Positions 35,060-44,352 are shown, numbered from the stretch's first letter. The stretch is DNA of 64,000 bases from Picochlorum sp. 'celeri' (GCA_010909725.1 JAACMV010000030.1:558001-622000), one strand, 5' to 3'. Numbers and translations: made by a program. Notes: generated by a model from the sequence alone, not told the origin.

Positions 35060-35690
35060 CTTCTTCGTTGCGTTGTGCTGTCTAGCGTGTCCGGTGGTGG
35101 AAACAATGATGAGCCTGGCCTGTCTGCTGGATGTTTGTGTTGTAGTTTTTCACGTTCCCTTGTCCTGGATGGCCGACCGTGCGAACGCGAGAATTTCTGC
35201 ACAACAGGAAGGTCACCATGAAATACGCGCATAAAAGATAGACCTATGAAAGAATTGGCGACTTTCGTGCCAAACCTTTGTACAGCGCGATGCTGACCAC
35301 ACGCACAGCGGCAGCTCGAAAGAACTCACCTTTCCAGGGAAGTCGCGGTTCACTGCCACGAAAGTAAGAGCCTTTTTTGTGCACTATAGTTGATTTTATT
35401 TCCGTGTGAGGTCAGGACCAAGCAGTGCTGGCTGAATGCGTAATCTTCCCGGGTCGAGGGGATGACGCAAAGGCCCACAGGCCGGAGTTCGAGTAACGTA
35501 ACCTTGTCATGTACATGTTGGTCGGACATGCCTGTCCAAACAGACCTTTCATTCACGAGAATCGTGAGGTTCTGCGAACGTGCCCTACTAGCGGCGAAGA
35601 AGAAGAGCAAACTGTCAAAGTTGTGGTGAAGACTCCCATCAAACCAATCATTATTTGTCTTGAAATTAGTATAGGTATTATTATCATTAG
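35060..35690. promoter_or_regulatory. Bidirectional intergenic region of B2/A2
   Basis: A 631-nt gap between divergent starts, similar in length to the 614-nt gaps of the other two pairs but not obviously alike in sequence. It contains AACGTAACC near 35496-35504, resembling the reverse of the AGGTTACGT word at 32465-32473, and GATGACGCAAAGG at 35461-35473, resembling GGATGGACGCAAAG at 32444. I consider these matches weak. The promoter role is inferred. Confidence 0.45.
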
Positions 35691-36586
35691 ATGATGATGC
35701 GTGTCGGCGAGATGGGGTTGTTGTGTGCTGCTCTCGCACTCGTGGTGCGAGGCTCACAGGCGGATTGCTGCTATCATTATTCCTACTCCATTTTTATTTG
35801 CCCGAAAAGTTTTTTTCCACGCCGAGGTAATATGTGCATATCCGAGTGGTCTGTCTGCCTGGACTGACCACAAAAACCAACTCCTGGTACTGTGGGAAGG
35901 AACCATGCAACATTTTTGGGTGCAACTGTGACGGAGGGTGTCGCGAAAGGCCAGTTGGAGAGACAGGCAAACCTCAGGAATATTGCGCCAGGCACGGCCT
36001 TCCACCTACAAACATGAAGAGCAAGCGACTCCTGATCGCGTCAGATAGCAAGACTTCTTCGAGTGACGCAGCCCTGATGATGACTGACAACTCCACCGCC
36101 TCACCTTACAGTGCTTCCACACAGGCCTGCCTAGATGGCGTGGTGGCCAAGTACAACGCCTCCTCTCTCACCGAGCCCCGGCAGATCAAGGACTGGCTTG
36201 GCTGTTTTGATACCGATGCAAACAGCATGCTCTGCTCGGACAAGATCTGCTCCACCCTCAACTGCACTGCATTGGGCATGACAGCAGACCAGATCATGTC
36301 ACAGATAGATACTGATGGTGATGGCATCGTGAGCATGTCAGAGTTTGACAGCGACCTGCAGGGATTTGAGACCAGCAATGCTCGGTCTGTGCTGCTTGTC
36401 AGCTGGAGTTTGATGGGCTCATGGCTGGTGACTATGCGGCACAGCGGACCTGTGCTGTGTTTGGTGTTCGCCAAGCATGCTGCTTTCTCATCCATGGATG
36501 GATGGACATCTGTCTCATTGAGACAGTCACAAGGAGGGTGCGGAACAAACCGGTTTCAGGTGAGACCATCCTCACATATCCTCTGA
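35691..36586 (+). pseudogene. A2: type A EF-hand gene broken by a frameshift
   Basis: The reading frame from ATG 35691 gives a signal peptide (GEMGLLCAALALVVRGSQA) and the first part of the Cys-rich head, then hits TGA at 35865-35867. The rest of the family sequence continues in another frame: NSWYCGKEPCNIFGCNC, then the linker, the EF-hands DTDANSMLCSDK (the final Glu is replaced by Lys) and DTDGDGIVSMSE. Comparison with A1 and A3 points to the loss of one base near 35866, inside a conserved Leu-Asp-Cys-Thr stretch. The C-terminus is also unlike the paralogues: after SWSLMGSWLV the frame runs on for about 50 extra residues. A very short intron cannot explain the break. I read it as a decaying pseudogene; a sequencing error at 35866 would leave the altered EF-hand and tail unexplained. 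Confidence 0.7.
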
Positions 36587-36889
36587 GAATACCATTTCAA
36601 CACATTTTCTCAACTTCAGAAGGTTCTGCATCCCTATGATGATGGTGCACGTAGCTCCTTCAATTTCTCATACTTTCATATGATAAAATACATGCATGTA
36701 AGGATTTCCTCCTGTGGAACTTGAACGATTTGGAGGATATTCGTCATATTTTTCGCCAGTCTCGGACTACTTCCTTTAGAGAAAGAAAAAACTCATCATC
36801 TAGGCAATTAAAAATAGGAAAATTAAAGAGAAACAAGGACTGTGGCAGATTGTCTTCCTCGCCGTTCTGTGTACAGGGTCGCTGGAAAC
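36587..36889. other. Intergenic region upstream of TFIIF-beta
   Basis: A 303-nt gap holding the presumed promoter of the TFIIF gene. It is AT-rich between 36780 and 36835. I see no motif or repeat that I can name. Confidence 0.4.
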
Positions 36890-37783
36890 ATGGAGAAGGC
36901 TACCCAGTCTACCCACAGACACGCACCCTTGGTCCCAGCAGCTGAAGAAAACGCTGTGGATCTAGCAACGAAACATGCTGGAAGAAAAGTGTGGTTGATC
37001 AAGGTACCAGAATTTGTAGCCAAGGAGTGGAGGCGTGCCTGTCACGACACGACATCCTCTGCCCCCGGAAAACCTTCTCAGCAGGATGATCCCGCCGATG
37101 ACAATGGTCCCACAACAGAAGACCAACAACATAAACAAAAACCCGACAGAACTACGGTGACGATGCGGCAGCAAGGCGAGTCTCCCGTCATCTTGGGCAC
37201 ATTGTCCATTGGGCAGGGTGTCACACTCCATTTATCTGATTCGTTCGAGGGGACCAAGGAGCTTCCAAAGGAATACAACCTTGTGAATAATGCTCGAGCT
37301 GGGCCATCCATGATGGTCTTCTCGGACGACGGGGATGGCCTGTACAGGTCTGTTGAAGGTATTGTCCAACACCGGTTGGACGTGAATGCTCGTGATATTC
37401 AGGATGCGTATCGGCGGGTGTCGAGGGAGCGATTTAAACGAGAAGCAGAAGGAGGGTCTCGGAAGAAGCGCACGGTCAAGATGATGACGGATAGTAAGAT
37501 TATTGATATTAGAAAGCCAGTGGGGGCTGTGCAGAAGAAGAAAGAGCGCAAGGATACCTTGTTATTAGAGAAGCGGGTTGCCATGGATAAAAAGGAATTG
37601 CTTCCTGTTTTATTCCGGTTGTTCCAGAGACAGTCTCAGTGGACGTTTACGCAGCTGCAAAAGGAGACGAATCAGCCAACCCAGCATTTGAAGAGTGTGT
37701 TGGGGGAGATTGCAATGCAGAATAAGGCTGGCCCATACAAGGACATGTGGGAATTAAGCAAGGAGAGCAAAGTGCATGTGTAA
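36890..37783 (+). CDS. GTF2F2: Transcription initiation factor TFIIF subunit beta (RAP30)
   Basis: An intronless gene of 297 residues (human GTF2F2 249). The N-terminal dimerisation domain starts with AGRKVWLIKVPEFVAKEW, the equivalent of the VWLVKVPKYLSQQW block of RAP30. A Pro/Gln/Asp-rich insert follows at about residues 60-95. The central block holds VEGIVQHRLDVNA, and the C-terminal winged helix (about residues 225-297) holds LLPVLFRLFQRQSQWTF, QPTQHLKSVLGEIA and YKDMWELSKE. TFIIF binds RNA polymerase II and helps place it at promoters. ATG 36890 is the first in frame after a non-ATG stretch. The last 103 nt of the CDS and the following 112 nt are duplicated at 41364-41575, directly upstream of and inside the CLC gene. 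Confidence 0.95.
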   Translation: MEKATQSTHRHAPLVPAAEENAVDLATKHAGRKVWLIKVPEFVAKEWRRACHDTTSSAPGKPSQQDDPADDNGPTTEDQQHKQKPDRTTVTMRQQGESPVILGTLSIGQGVTLHLSDSFEGTKELPKEYNLVNNARAGPSMMVFSDDGDGLYRSVEGIVQHRLDVNARDIQDAYRRVSRERFKREAEGGSRKKRTVKMMTDSKIIDIRKPVGAVQKKKERKDTLLLEKRVAMDKKELLPVLFRLFQRQSQWTFTQLQKETNQPTQHLKSVLGEIAMQNKAGPYKDMWELSKESKVHV

Positions 37784-37895
37784 TAATTATTTGGTATGTA
37801 TGTAATATCGTAGTAGCAGTAGTAGGTATATGGATGATGCTGGACATGATGGTAGCGAGGCTACCAGGAATTCGGCAAGGAGGCCTTTGGGGAGA
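37681..37895. repeat. Direct repeat, left copy (TFIIF tail / CLC head)
   Basis: These 215 nt match 41364-41575 (212 nt) almost perfectly; the main difference is one GTA/GCA unit in a trinucleotide run. The block holds the TFIIF 3' end, its stop, 44 nt of spacer, and the first 66 nt of the CLC coding sequence. In this left copy the CLC part is a dead fragment, cut off at 37895 where VPS13-derived sequence begins. Confidence 0.9.
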
Positions 37896-38063
37896 CTGAC
37901 TACCGCCAACACAGCAGAATAATACATCAAAACTATCAGTATATGAATCATGATGATATGAATATACCCACAACAAAGCTCAGACCCTCTATATCATACA
38001 CGAGTCGTGAGAAGAAACACCAAACCGGTACAAAGAGAACAACACAGTGGTGCTGATGGGATC
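37896..38063 (-). pseudogene. Fragment of VPS13 exon 1 and upstream region
   Basis: This stretch matches 30751-30916 in the same orientation, apart from a 2-nt insertion. It carries about the first 18 codons downstream of the VPS13 ATG plus the upstream flank. It is truncated at 37896 against the CLC fragment, with no splice site or remaining exons, so it cannot encode the protein. It marks the left end of the segment copied from 30751-33690. Confidence 0.85.
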
Positions 38064-38201
38064 TCATTGCCATCCACCCTATATACACATCAAGGAGGAC
38101 CGGACAGGTCGTGCATCACCCGGCACTAGATCAAAGTGATTCGAAACCTGAAAACGAGGCATACCTGCAAAAGAGCATGCTCGGAGGCAATCTGAAAACC
38201 A

Positions 38202-38921
38202 TCAGAGGTGCCACGATGCCATGGAGACCAGGGCCACCATCCACAGTCCCACCAAGCTCCATGATCCCAGCACAGGAGGAGCATAGCTGGTCTCGCTATT
38301 CTGCAGATCGCTGTCAAATTCCGACATGCTCACGCGGCCATCACCGTCAGCGTCCATTTGGGACATGATCTGGTCTGCTGTCATGCCCACTGCAGTGCAG
38401 TTGAGGGTGGAGCAGATCTCGCCGGATGTCAGCACGCTGTTTGCATCGGTATCAAAGCATCCGAGCCAGTCCTTGATCTGCTGGGGCTCGGTCAGAGACG
38501 AGGCGTTATACTTGGCCACCACACTATCCAGGCAAGTCTGTGTGGAGGATCTGAAAGGTGAGGCTGTGGTGTTGTCAGCCATCGTATCAGTGATGGACCC
38601 TTGGGAATTTGACGCCAACAACTGCCTTCTCCGTTGCCTGATCCCATACTTTTCGCAGTACTCCTGAGGACGGCCTGTTTCTCCCCCAGGGCTTTGACGA
38701 CACCCTCCGGCACAGTTGCATCCGAAGATATTACACGATCCCTTCCCGCAGTACCACCCTGAAACTCTTGTGCAATCACGGCAGATTTTCTTGCAGGATG
38801 GAATACGTGGGGGACAACGGAACGGATATTCATAAGGTCCGCAGCAGTCCGCGCAGCAGTGCTTCACTGCAGCGAGTGCGAGAACAGCACACAACAGCCA
38901 CGTATCACTGAGACGCATCAT
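38202..38921 (-). CDS. A3: secreted Cys-rich EF-hand protein (type A)
   Basis: A paralogue of A1 with 239 residues. The signal peptide is the same (MMRLSDTWLLCAVLALAAVKHCCA). The head is different: it holds CPPRIPSCKKICRDC and a core WYCGKGSCNIFGCNC, and lacks ten residues near RNRQ. The linker, both EF-hand loops (DTDANSVLTSGE, DADGDGRVSMSE) and the hydrophobic GPI-like tail (SWSLVGLWMVALVSMASWHL) are almost identical to A1. Flanks on both sides are likewise near-identical, so the copy is recent, yet the head has diverged. It is divergently paired with B3 across 614 nt. Extracellular, membrane-anchored Ca2+ binding is inferred from the sequence; function is unknown. Confidence 0.8.
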   Translation of the reverse strand: MMRLSDTWLLCAVLALAAVKHCCADCCGPYEYPFRCPPRIPSCKKICRDCTRVSGWYCGKGSCNIFGCNCAGGCRQSPGGETGRPQEYCEKYGIRQRRRQLLASNSQGSITDTMADNTTASPFRSSTQTCLDSVVAKYNASSLTEPQQIKDWLGCFDTDANSVLTSGEICSTLNCTAVGMTADQIMSQMDADGDGRVSMSEFDSDLQNSETSYAPPVLGSWSLVGLWMVALVSMASWHL

Positions 38922-39535
38922 GTGATCGAATTTATCTTCTTTTCAAAAACAAATACCCTTGAATTTGTATTTTTCGACCCGGCTTTTGTGGGGCCGGTTC
39001 GCAGGTTGTGCTTCGCCAAAGGGATTGTGGAGGGGCAATCCCTTCGTATGGGAGGCCCGATGGGATGGACGCAAAGATAGGCTAGGTTACGTCACTAGAC
39101 GTCCGTCATCTGATCGGGCCTTCCATCGAGCCGGATCGATTGGCAGGAATCTTGCACGAGGGCACGCCGGCAACCCTGGCGCGGAATATTGTTATTGAAA
39201 AAATAGACTATATATTTGTTTTCCAATTGTGCAAACAAACCATCCATAAAGGCGCGTTCTTTGATGTGTCGTTACGCACGCAGGCGTGTGGGCTTGTCCT
39301 GGCAGTGTCGTTGAGCAGCACCTGGACCCCATCATTGGGGTATTATTGCTGTCTTTTGTTTCAAATATAATATATACATTATAGTAATTGATTGCTTCGT
39401 CGCTTGTGATTGCAGATTCTCGGTCACTCGCACCGTCTGCAATACAACCAAGGGTGAGAAGAACATTGAGAAAAGGACACCGCGGCAGAGATCAGGCATC
39501 GGCTCCTCGACCAGACGATTCGACAGTGGTACGAT
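38922..39535. promoter_or_regulatory. Bidirectional promoter region of A3/B3
   Basis: This is the second copy of the 614-nt region at 32303-32916, with the same hairpin AAGGGATTG/CAATCCCTT, the same TTACGTCA core and the same AT-rich block. Differences are a handful of substitutions, most of them within 160 nt of the B3 start. Shared regulation of the two pairs is likely (inference). Confidence 0.6.
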
Positions 39536-40570
39536 ATGAGCAGTCCCTACCCGGCACAAGGTGATGGCGATAAGGATGGGCCCACGCCTGGACTGGGAAA
39601 GTCCTCCCCCAGGCCGCCCCCAGTGGCATATGAGAAGGGTGATACCGTGGTGGACGTGGAGTCATTGCTCCGCTCCTGCAGCGCCAAGGGCCTGTCTGCA
39701 AAGCTGACTGACCGCATCCGGGAGGCGGATGTGGACCGGGACGGTGTGCTGTCTGTGGACGAGCTTGTGGAGGTGATGCGGCGTGAGATGCAGGCGGTGT
39801 CCGACCGGAAGCTGTTCCGCAACATCCTGATTGCCCTATTCGTGGCGGTGCTGGTGCTGATTGCAACTCTATGTGGCACAGTGTATGCCATCGTCGACCT
39901 GAGCAAGGAGGTGAAGAATGACAATGGGGTGCTGGTATCCTCGTCCTCTGGTGATGTCATGTCAACAGGCTCTGCCCAGCAGACGGTGCCGGTTGGTCCA
40001 GAGCTGCTGGCTCTGCTCGACTTCCCCGAATCCCTCAGCAATGTTCACTCATTGGTCATTCCTGCCATTGGAGGTGATGACACGACGGTGTACAAGATTG
40101 CGAAACTCACCTCGTCGCCTGGCACAGGTTCCATGAATATTGCCACAGTGGACGGCACACTGCTGCTCATGAACCAGTCTGGCGTGTACGAGCGCTCCGA
40201 GTCCGATGGATATGCCCCTATATTTGAAATGTTTGACAGTCGTCGTAAGCTGCTGATCGAAAACGTCGGGGGACCAGGTTCCCAAGGAGCACCAAATCTT
40301 GTTGTGAGCTTGGGATCTGGTCCCATAACACCCAGATACAGCCCATACCCATACGGTAGGGAATGCGACAGATGTTATGGTCCCATATCACCCAGACACA
40401 GAGAATGCCACAGATGTTATCAGCTGTGTTTTGATCGTTTAGATAATAATGACGGAAGGCCTTTCGTTATAAATGATTGTCTTCATCAATGTCATGGACA
40501 ATTTGCTTGCAGTGATGCGTTAACCGGATTCAATGCCACGCACCACAGCAAGGCAGCCTATCTGTATTAA
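39536..40570 (+). CDS. B3: EF-hand single-pass membrane protein (type B), full-length
   Basis: An intronless gene of 344 residues, the longest type B copy. The N-terminal 240 residues are nearly identical to B1: EF-hand DVDRDGVLSVDE, basic juxtamembrane segment, transmembrane helix (ILIALFVAVLVLIATLCGTVYAIV) and the ectodomain core with NQSG. Unlike B1 it continues past VVSLGSGP into a Tyr/Pro-rich stretch (ITPRYSPYPYGRECDRCYG, with a second PISPRHRECHRC unit) and a Cys cluster (CYQLCFDRLDNN..CLHQCHGQFAC). The two ECDRC/ECHRC units look like a short internal duplication. The final codons (ATHHSKAAYLY) and 3' flank recur inverted at 31004-31152. Cytosolic EF-hand and outside Cys tail are inferred from the charge pattern. 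Confidence 0.8.
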   Translation: MSSPYPAQGDGDKDGPTPGLGKSSPRPPPVAYEKGDTVVDVESLLRSCSAKGLSAKLTDRIREADVDRDGVLSVDELVEVMRREMQAVSDRKLFRNILIALFVAVLVLIATLCGTVYAIVDLSKEVKNDNGVLVSSSSGDVMSTGSAQQTVPVGPELLALLDFPESLSNVHSLVIPAIGGDDTTVYKIAKLTSSPGTGSMNIATVDGTLLLMNQSGVYERSESDGYAPIFEMFDSRRKLLIENVGGPGSQGAPNLVVSLGSGPITPRYSPYPYGRECDRCYGPISPRHRECHRCYQLCFDRLDNNDGRPFVINDCLHQCHGQFACSDALTGFNATHHSKAAYLY

Positions 40571-40691
40571 TCAATAAATTTCGGTGTTGCTCTATCAACA
40601 CAGAATTGAGTGCGTATGTAGCACGTAGAGCCTATCGTGTGTTTGACTCACGGACAATATTGCCATTAACTTGTATAATTCCAAGGTTTCT
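40530..40691. repeat. Inverted repeat arm (partner 31004-31152)
   Basis: The last 41 nt of B3 and about 120 nt of flank match 31004-31152 in reverse complement. The two arms are about 9.4 kb apart and enclose the whole EF-hand cluster. Confidence 0.8.
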
Positions 40692-40712
40692 GGAATGTCA
40701 TACAAGACACAA

Positions 40713-40766
40713 GAAGAGCTCTGTCGTGCATGGAATTATTCAGTTTGCAATTCAATGTGTTCATAT
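40713..40766 (+). pseudogene. Fragment of VPS13 exon 2
   Basis: This stretch (GAAGAGCTCTGTCGTGCATG and onwards) matches the reverse complement of 30130-30184, the VPS13 exon 2 codons for KSSVLYGIIQFAIQCVH, with about three mismatches. It lies inverted relative to the VPS13 gene and carries no other VPS13 sequence. Confidence 0.7.
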
Positions 40767-40848
40767 TACTTCTCCTCTGTCTTTCGCTCTACATGTCATT
40801 GGCCTTTCATCGTAGTCGTCACTCTATCTGAATGGATTTATGACCAAT

Positions 40849-40885
40849 ACCAGGTTCCCAAGGAGCTCCAAGTGTGGCTGTGAGC
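40849..40885 (+). pseudogene. Short type B gene fragment
   Basis: The words ACCAGGTTCCCAAGGAGCTC and CCAAGTGTGGCTGTGAGCGT match the ectodomain end of B1 (33650-33695, there with GTGGTTGTGAGCGTAAC) better than B3, including the B1-type deletion after VVVS. The frame stops 36 nt later. It is a fragment of a B1-like gene. Confidence 0.6.
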
Positions 40886-41363
40886 GTAACACGCATGGGG
40901 CCCATGCCTCTATAGAGGGTTTAGGGCTCTTTGTTATAAATCGTGCTATCGTCGTTACGATTGGAACACCGTTGAGGTCAGTGATTGTCAGGGGCGATGT
41001 GATAAAAAATATGATTGTGGCCTCGACAGTACTTTGCTGTAATCAACAGCAACAAGTGCATACAGACTGCGCAGGGCATGCTGTTGATTGTGAAGACATC
41101 ATCCAAGCAGGAATGAAATCAATTGCAGCGCACCCAAACCGAAAAAATTAACAATACCAAATACTGATACTAGTGGATATTGTTAAATAATACTTGTACA
41201 GATATGAAACATTGGTACATGAAATTGCTTGTATTCTCTGAAATGCCATCAACATGGATGGATGCCACAAAGGCATGTTTGATGCTAAAAAACACTGGCC
41301 AATCTAATCAATCCAGGACCAGGACACAATCCAGCCATTGCCCAAATAGAGCAGAACCACCAA

Positions 41364-41575
41364 CCAGCATTTGAAGAGTGTGTTGGGGGAGATTGCAATG
41401 CAGAATAAGGCTGGCCCATACAAGGACATGTGGGAATTAAGCAAGGAGAGCAAAGTGCATGTGTAATAATTATTTGGTATGTATGTAATATCGTAGTAGT
41501 AGTAGGTATATGGATGATGCCGGACATGATGGTAGCGAGGCTACCAGGAATTCGGCAAGGAGGCCTTTGGGGAGA
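41364..41575. repeat. Direct repeat, right copy (TFIIF tail / CLC head)
   Basis: The partner of 37681-37895. Here the TFIIF part is a dead 3' fragment ending with the stop at 41463-41465, and the CLC part is live: ATG 41510 and the first 66 coding nt. The ancestral spacing of TFIIF stop to CLC start was therefore only about 45 nt. Confidence 0.9.
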
Positions 41576-44352
41576 GGGTCGAGAGATTTCTCGACACTGG
41601 TCCGTGGGAAGAGGAAGCGGATTTGGGATGTTACAGAGTCTATAGATTACACACCATTTAACAATCGGGTGGCGCTGAGGCGATATGGGGGTGTGGGGGA
41701 GCAGGCGAGGAGTATTTATGGATTTTCCGGTAGGACGCTTTTTACCCTACTGGCGACATTGTTGACTGGGATTCTGATTGGGATAACTGGGAAGATGTTG
41801 GAGGTTGGAATTGATGTTGGGGTGGGCCTGCGGAATAGATTGGTGATGGGGTTGTTGTTGGGGGAGCAGGGGACGGTCAGCTGTGACCTGGCCCTGGTGG
41901 GGCTGAGCGTGGTGACGGTGGGGGTGAGTGCGAGTGCGGTGCAGTGGTTGGCGCCTGGGGCTGCTGGGTCTGGAGTGAGTCTTGTGATGGCGTTGTTGAA
42001 TGGGAATGATATCGCTGGGTTGTTGACGCCAATGGTGTTTGTGGTCAAGTTGGTTGGGACGGCATTGTCTCGGATGGCGTGCTTGGCATTGGGGCCAGAG
42101 GCTCCTTTGGTGCATTTGGGGGCGTGTGTGGCGTCAATTGTGTTTTATTCTGGTCAGCGTGCGTAATGTGCATCAACCTTTTCATGCGATCTTGTTGGGT
42201 TGCTTGAACCAATCATAATAACAAATACAATGACCATGATGCAGGTATTGTGGATTTGAGGAGGTTGCGAGAGAGGAGGGAGATTTTGAGAGTGACGAGG
42301 GATCCAGTGTTTTCGAATGCGAGTCTGAGGCAGTTGATATCGGCTGGGGCGGCGGCGGGTATGGCAGTGGCTTTTGGGGCGCCTGTAGGTGGTGTGCTGT
42401 TTGCGCTTGAGGAGGCATGTAGTGTGTGGTCGAAAAAGACTGCATGGAGGTGCTTGCTGGCGACAGCGATTGCCGTGTTTTCAATGTCTCAAATATTTCC
42501 GGCGTTGGGTGGGGGATATATTCTGTCATTTTCTGGTATTTATCCTCTGTCTGACAGACAATGGTTGTTTCAGTTGCCATTTGTGGTGTTTATGAGTGCT
42601 GTATCTGGGCTCTTGGGTGCGTTTTTTAATCTCATGCGCCGATGGATGCAGCGGCATAGGGTATCAAAGCGAAAGCATATGCTGAGAGTGTTGGAGGCAT
42701 GTGGCGTCGCATTGGTGTCTTCTTCAGCATTTTTATTACTTCCCAGACGGTTTGGTCAGTGTCTTGATCTGCCACCAACGTGGGAGGAGAGCCAAGTATT
42801 ACAGTATGATTGCCCTGCGGGACAATATAATGACCTTGCGACGGCCCTCTTTGCAAGTGCTCCAGTGACGATTCGGAGTTTCTTAGGTCTAGGTAGCGAA
42901 AGTGAGCCTATAAATAGGATTTGTACGGCATCAATGCCCTGTTATTACATGCTGACTGCACTGATTTGTGTGAGTATGACGTATCTGGCATTGATGGTAC
43001 TATCTTCTGGGTTGGCTGTGCCTGGAGGGTTGTTCATGCCTTCTGCAATGGTTGGTGGAGCCCTGGGAGCTTTCTTTGGCATTTTGATCAATCCTATTGT
43101 GCCCATGTCGTGGGACATTCAACCTGGAGTGTATGCGATTGTTGGAGCTGCAGCAATGCTTGCAGCTGTCTTCAGAAGCAGTGTGTCTCTGGTTGTTATT
43201 CTGGTGGAGGGCACGAGGGGTATCAATTTCCTTCCAGGGATATTGGTTGCTGTGATTATATCAAATTTTATTGCTCATTGGATTCACCCGGATGGTATTT
43301 ACGAGTCTGAATTGGAAGTGGATGGGCGTGTCTTCTTCTTACGACAGGAACCTCCTGGGAGGTTGAGAAGCAAGACTGCAGAGTCATTGATGGCATCTCC
43401 TGTGGTGGGTTTGTACGAATTTGAATCCGTTGCTCGTGTGCTTCAGGTGCTATCTTCCACGACGCACAATGGGTTTCCTGTATTTGCATCAGATCGGTCT
43501 GGCAGTAGTGCACGGCCACGTCTATCTGGGTTTATTTTGAGATCACAGTTGCTGATTTTATTGGGTGAACAGGTGTTTTGTGATGAAGAGGGTGATTATT
43601 TGAGCCATCCTTCTGGGATGGAACAATCAGAATATGAGGAAAGGTTGGATGCATTGATGCATCATGCTGTTCATGGAGGAAGTGAGATTGTTAATGCTCT
43701 GGTGGAGGATAGTGATGATGAGCATGATGGGGATGGTGGGGAATTCTCTGTGCCAAAAATCATGTCAAAAGCTCTTCAGATTATGGAGGATCTGTCAAGA
43801 GAACCTTCATTTGCTGATATACTATCTGCACAGGAGAATGGAAATGGATCGACATCGCGGGAGTTTTCCTCGTCGAGGCTGACAGAGATGATGGCAGATT
43901 CGTACATCAACTTGTCGCCCTTTATGGATTTGGGGATGATCACAGTGAGGCCAGATACCCCCGCTGCCCATGTGCATCAAATGTTTGTCACAATGTCTCT
44001 TCGACACTTGTGCGTGACAGATTCTTTGAATGGAATTCTTGGTATCGTGACACGAAAAGATTTGGATAGAGCCGCGGGGCATGGATGGTGGAGGAGTAAT
44101 AAGATTGCCCCAGATCCTCCAAAGGACACTGCAGTGCTCCGATCCACAAGTTGGTTCCAATCCTCCCTTCAGGCTATTGCTGTGCCACCGCGCCGAATGC
44201 TTTCTGATTTACTCCAAAGTCTATCTCCGAGTCCTTCCATGGAGCGCACTGTATCATCGCTCGCAGAACAACATGTACATCCATCTTTGGAACATTTGTT
44301 GCAGGGAGAAGAGTCTCCCCAAAATAGTCCAGAGGATAACGTGTCACAGTGA
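41510..44352 (+). CDS. CLC family chloride channel/transporter with CBS pair
   Basis: Exons 41510-42158 and 42245-44352 (intron GTGCGT...GATGCAG) encode 918 residues. The membrane part shows the CLC signatures in changed form: GSGVSLVMALLNG at residues 153-165 (usually GSGIPE...), GPEAPLVHLGACVAS at 195-209 (usually GKEGPxVHIGA, with the gating Glu kept), FALEEACSVWS, and VPGGLFMPSAMVGGALG (usually GxFxP). The cytosolic end has two CBS domains, about 594-670 and 773-830 (ending GILGIVTRKDLDRA), separated by an acidic insert. CLC proteins are either Cl- channels or Cl-/H+ exchangers of endomembranes and plasma membrane; the Glu in the ALEEA block would fit exchange but is not proof. The promoter region now lies in the duplicated TFIIF tail and the patchwork before it. 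Confidence 0.92.

Larger units (their letters stand above)
40571..41509. other. Patchwork of gene fragments between B3 and CLC
   Basis: This 939-nt stretch has no intact gene. It holds the 3' flank of B3 (to 40691), a VPS13 exon 2 fragment (40713-40766), a type B fragment (40849-40885), about 480 nt I cannot assign (40886-41363), and the right copy of the TFIIF/CLC direct repeat (from 41364), whose first part now forms the region just upstream of CLC. Confidence 0.6.

Noticed and set aside
36106..36495. 129-codon minus-strand ORF over A2
   Set aside because: It is a shadow of the EF-hand coding strand; the same shadow appears opposite A1 and A3.
40840..41151. 103-codon ORF after B3
   Set aside because: It starts in a B1-like fragment in a different frame from the family and shows no protein-like pattern; treated as part of the patchwork.
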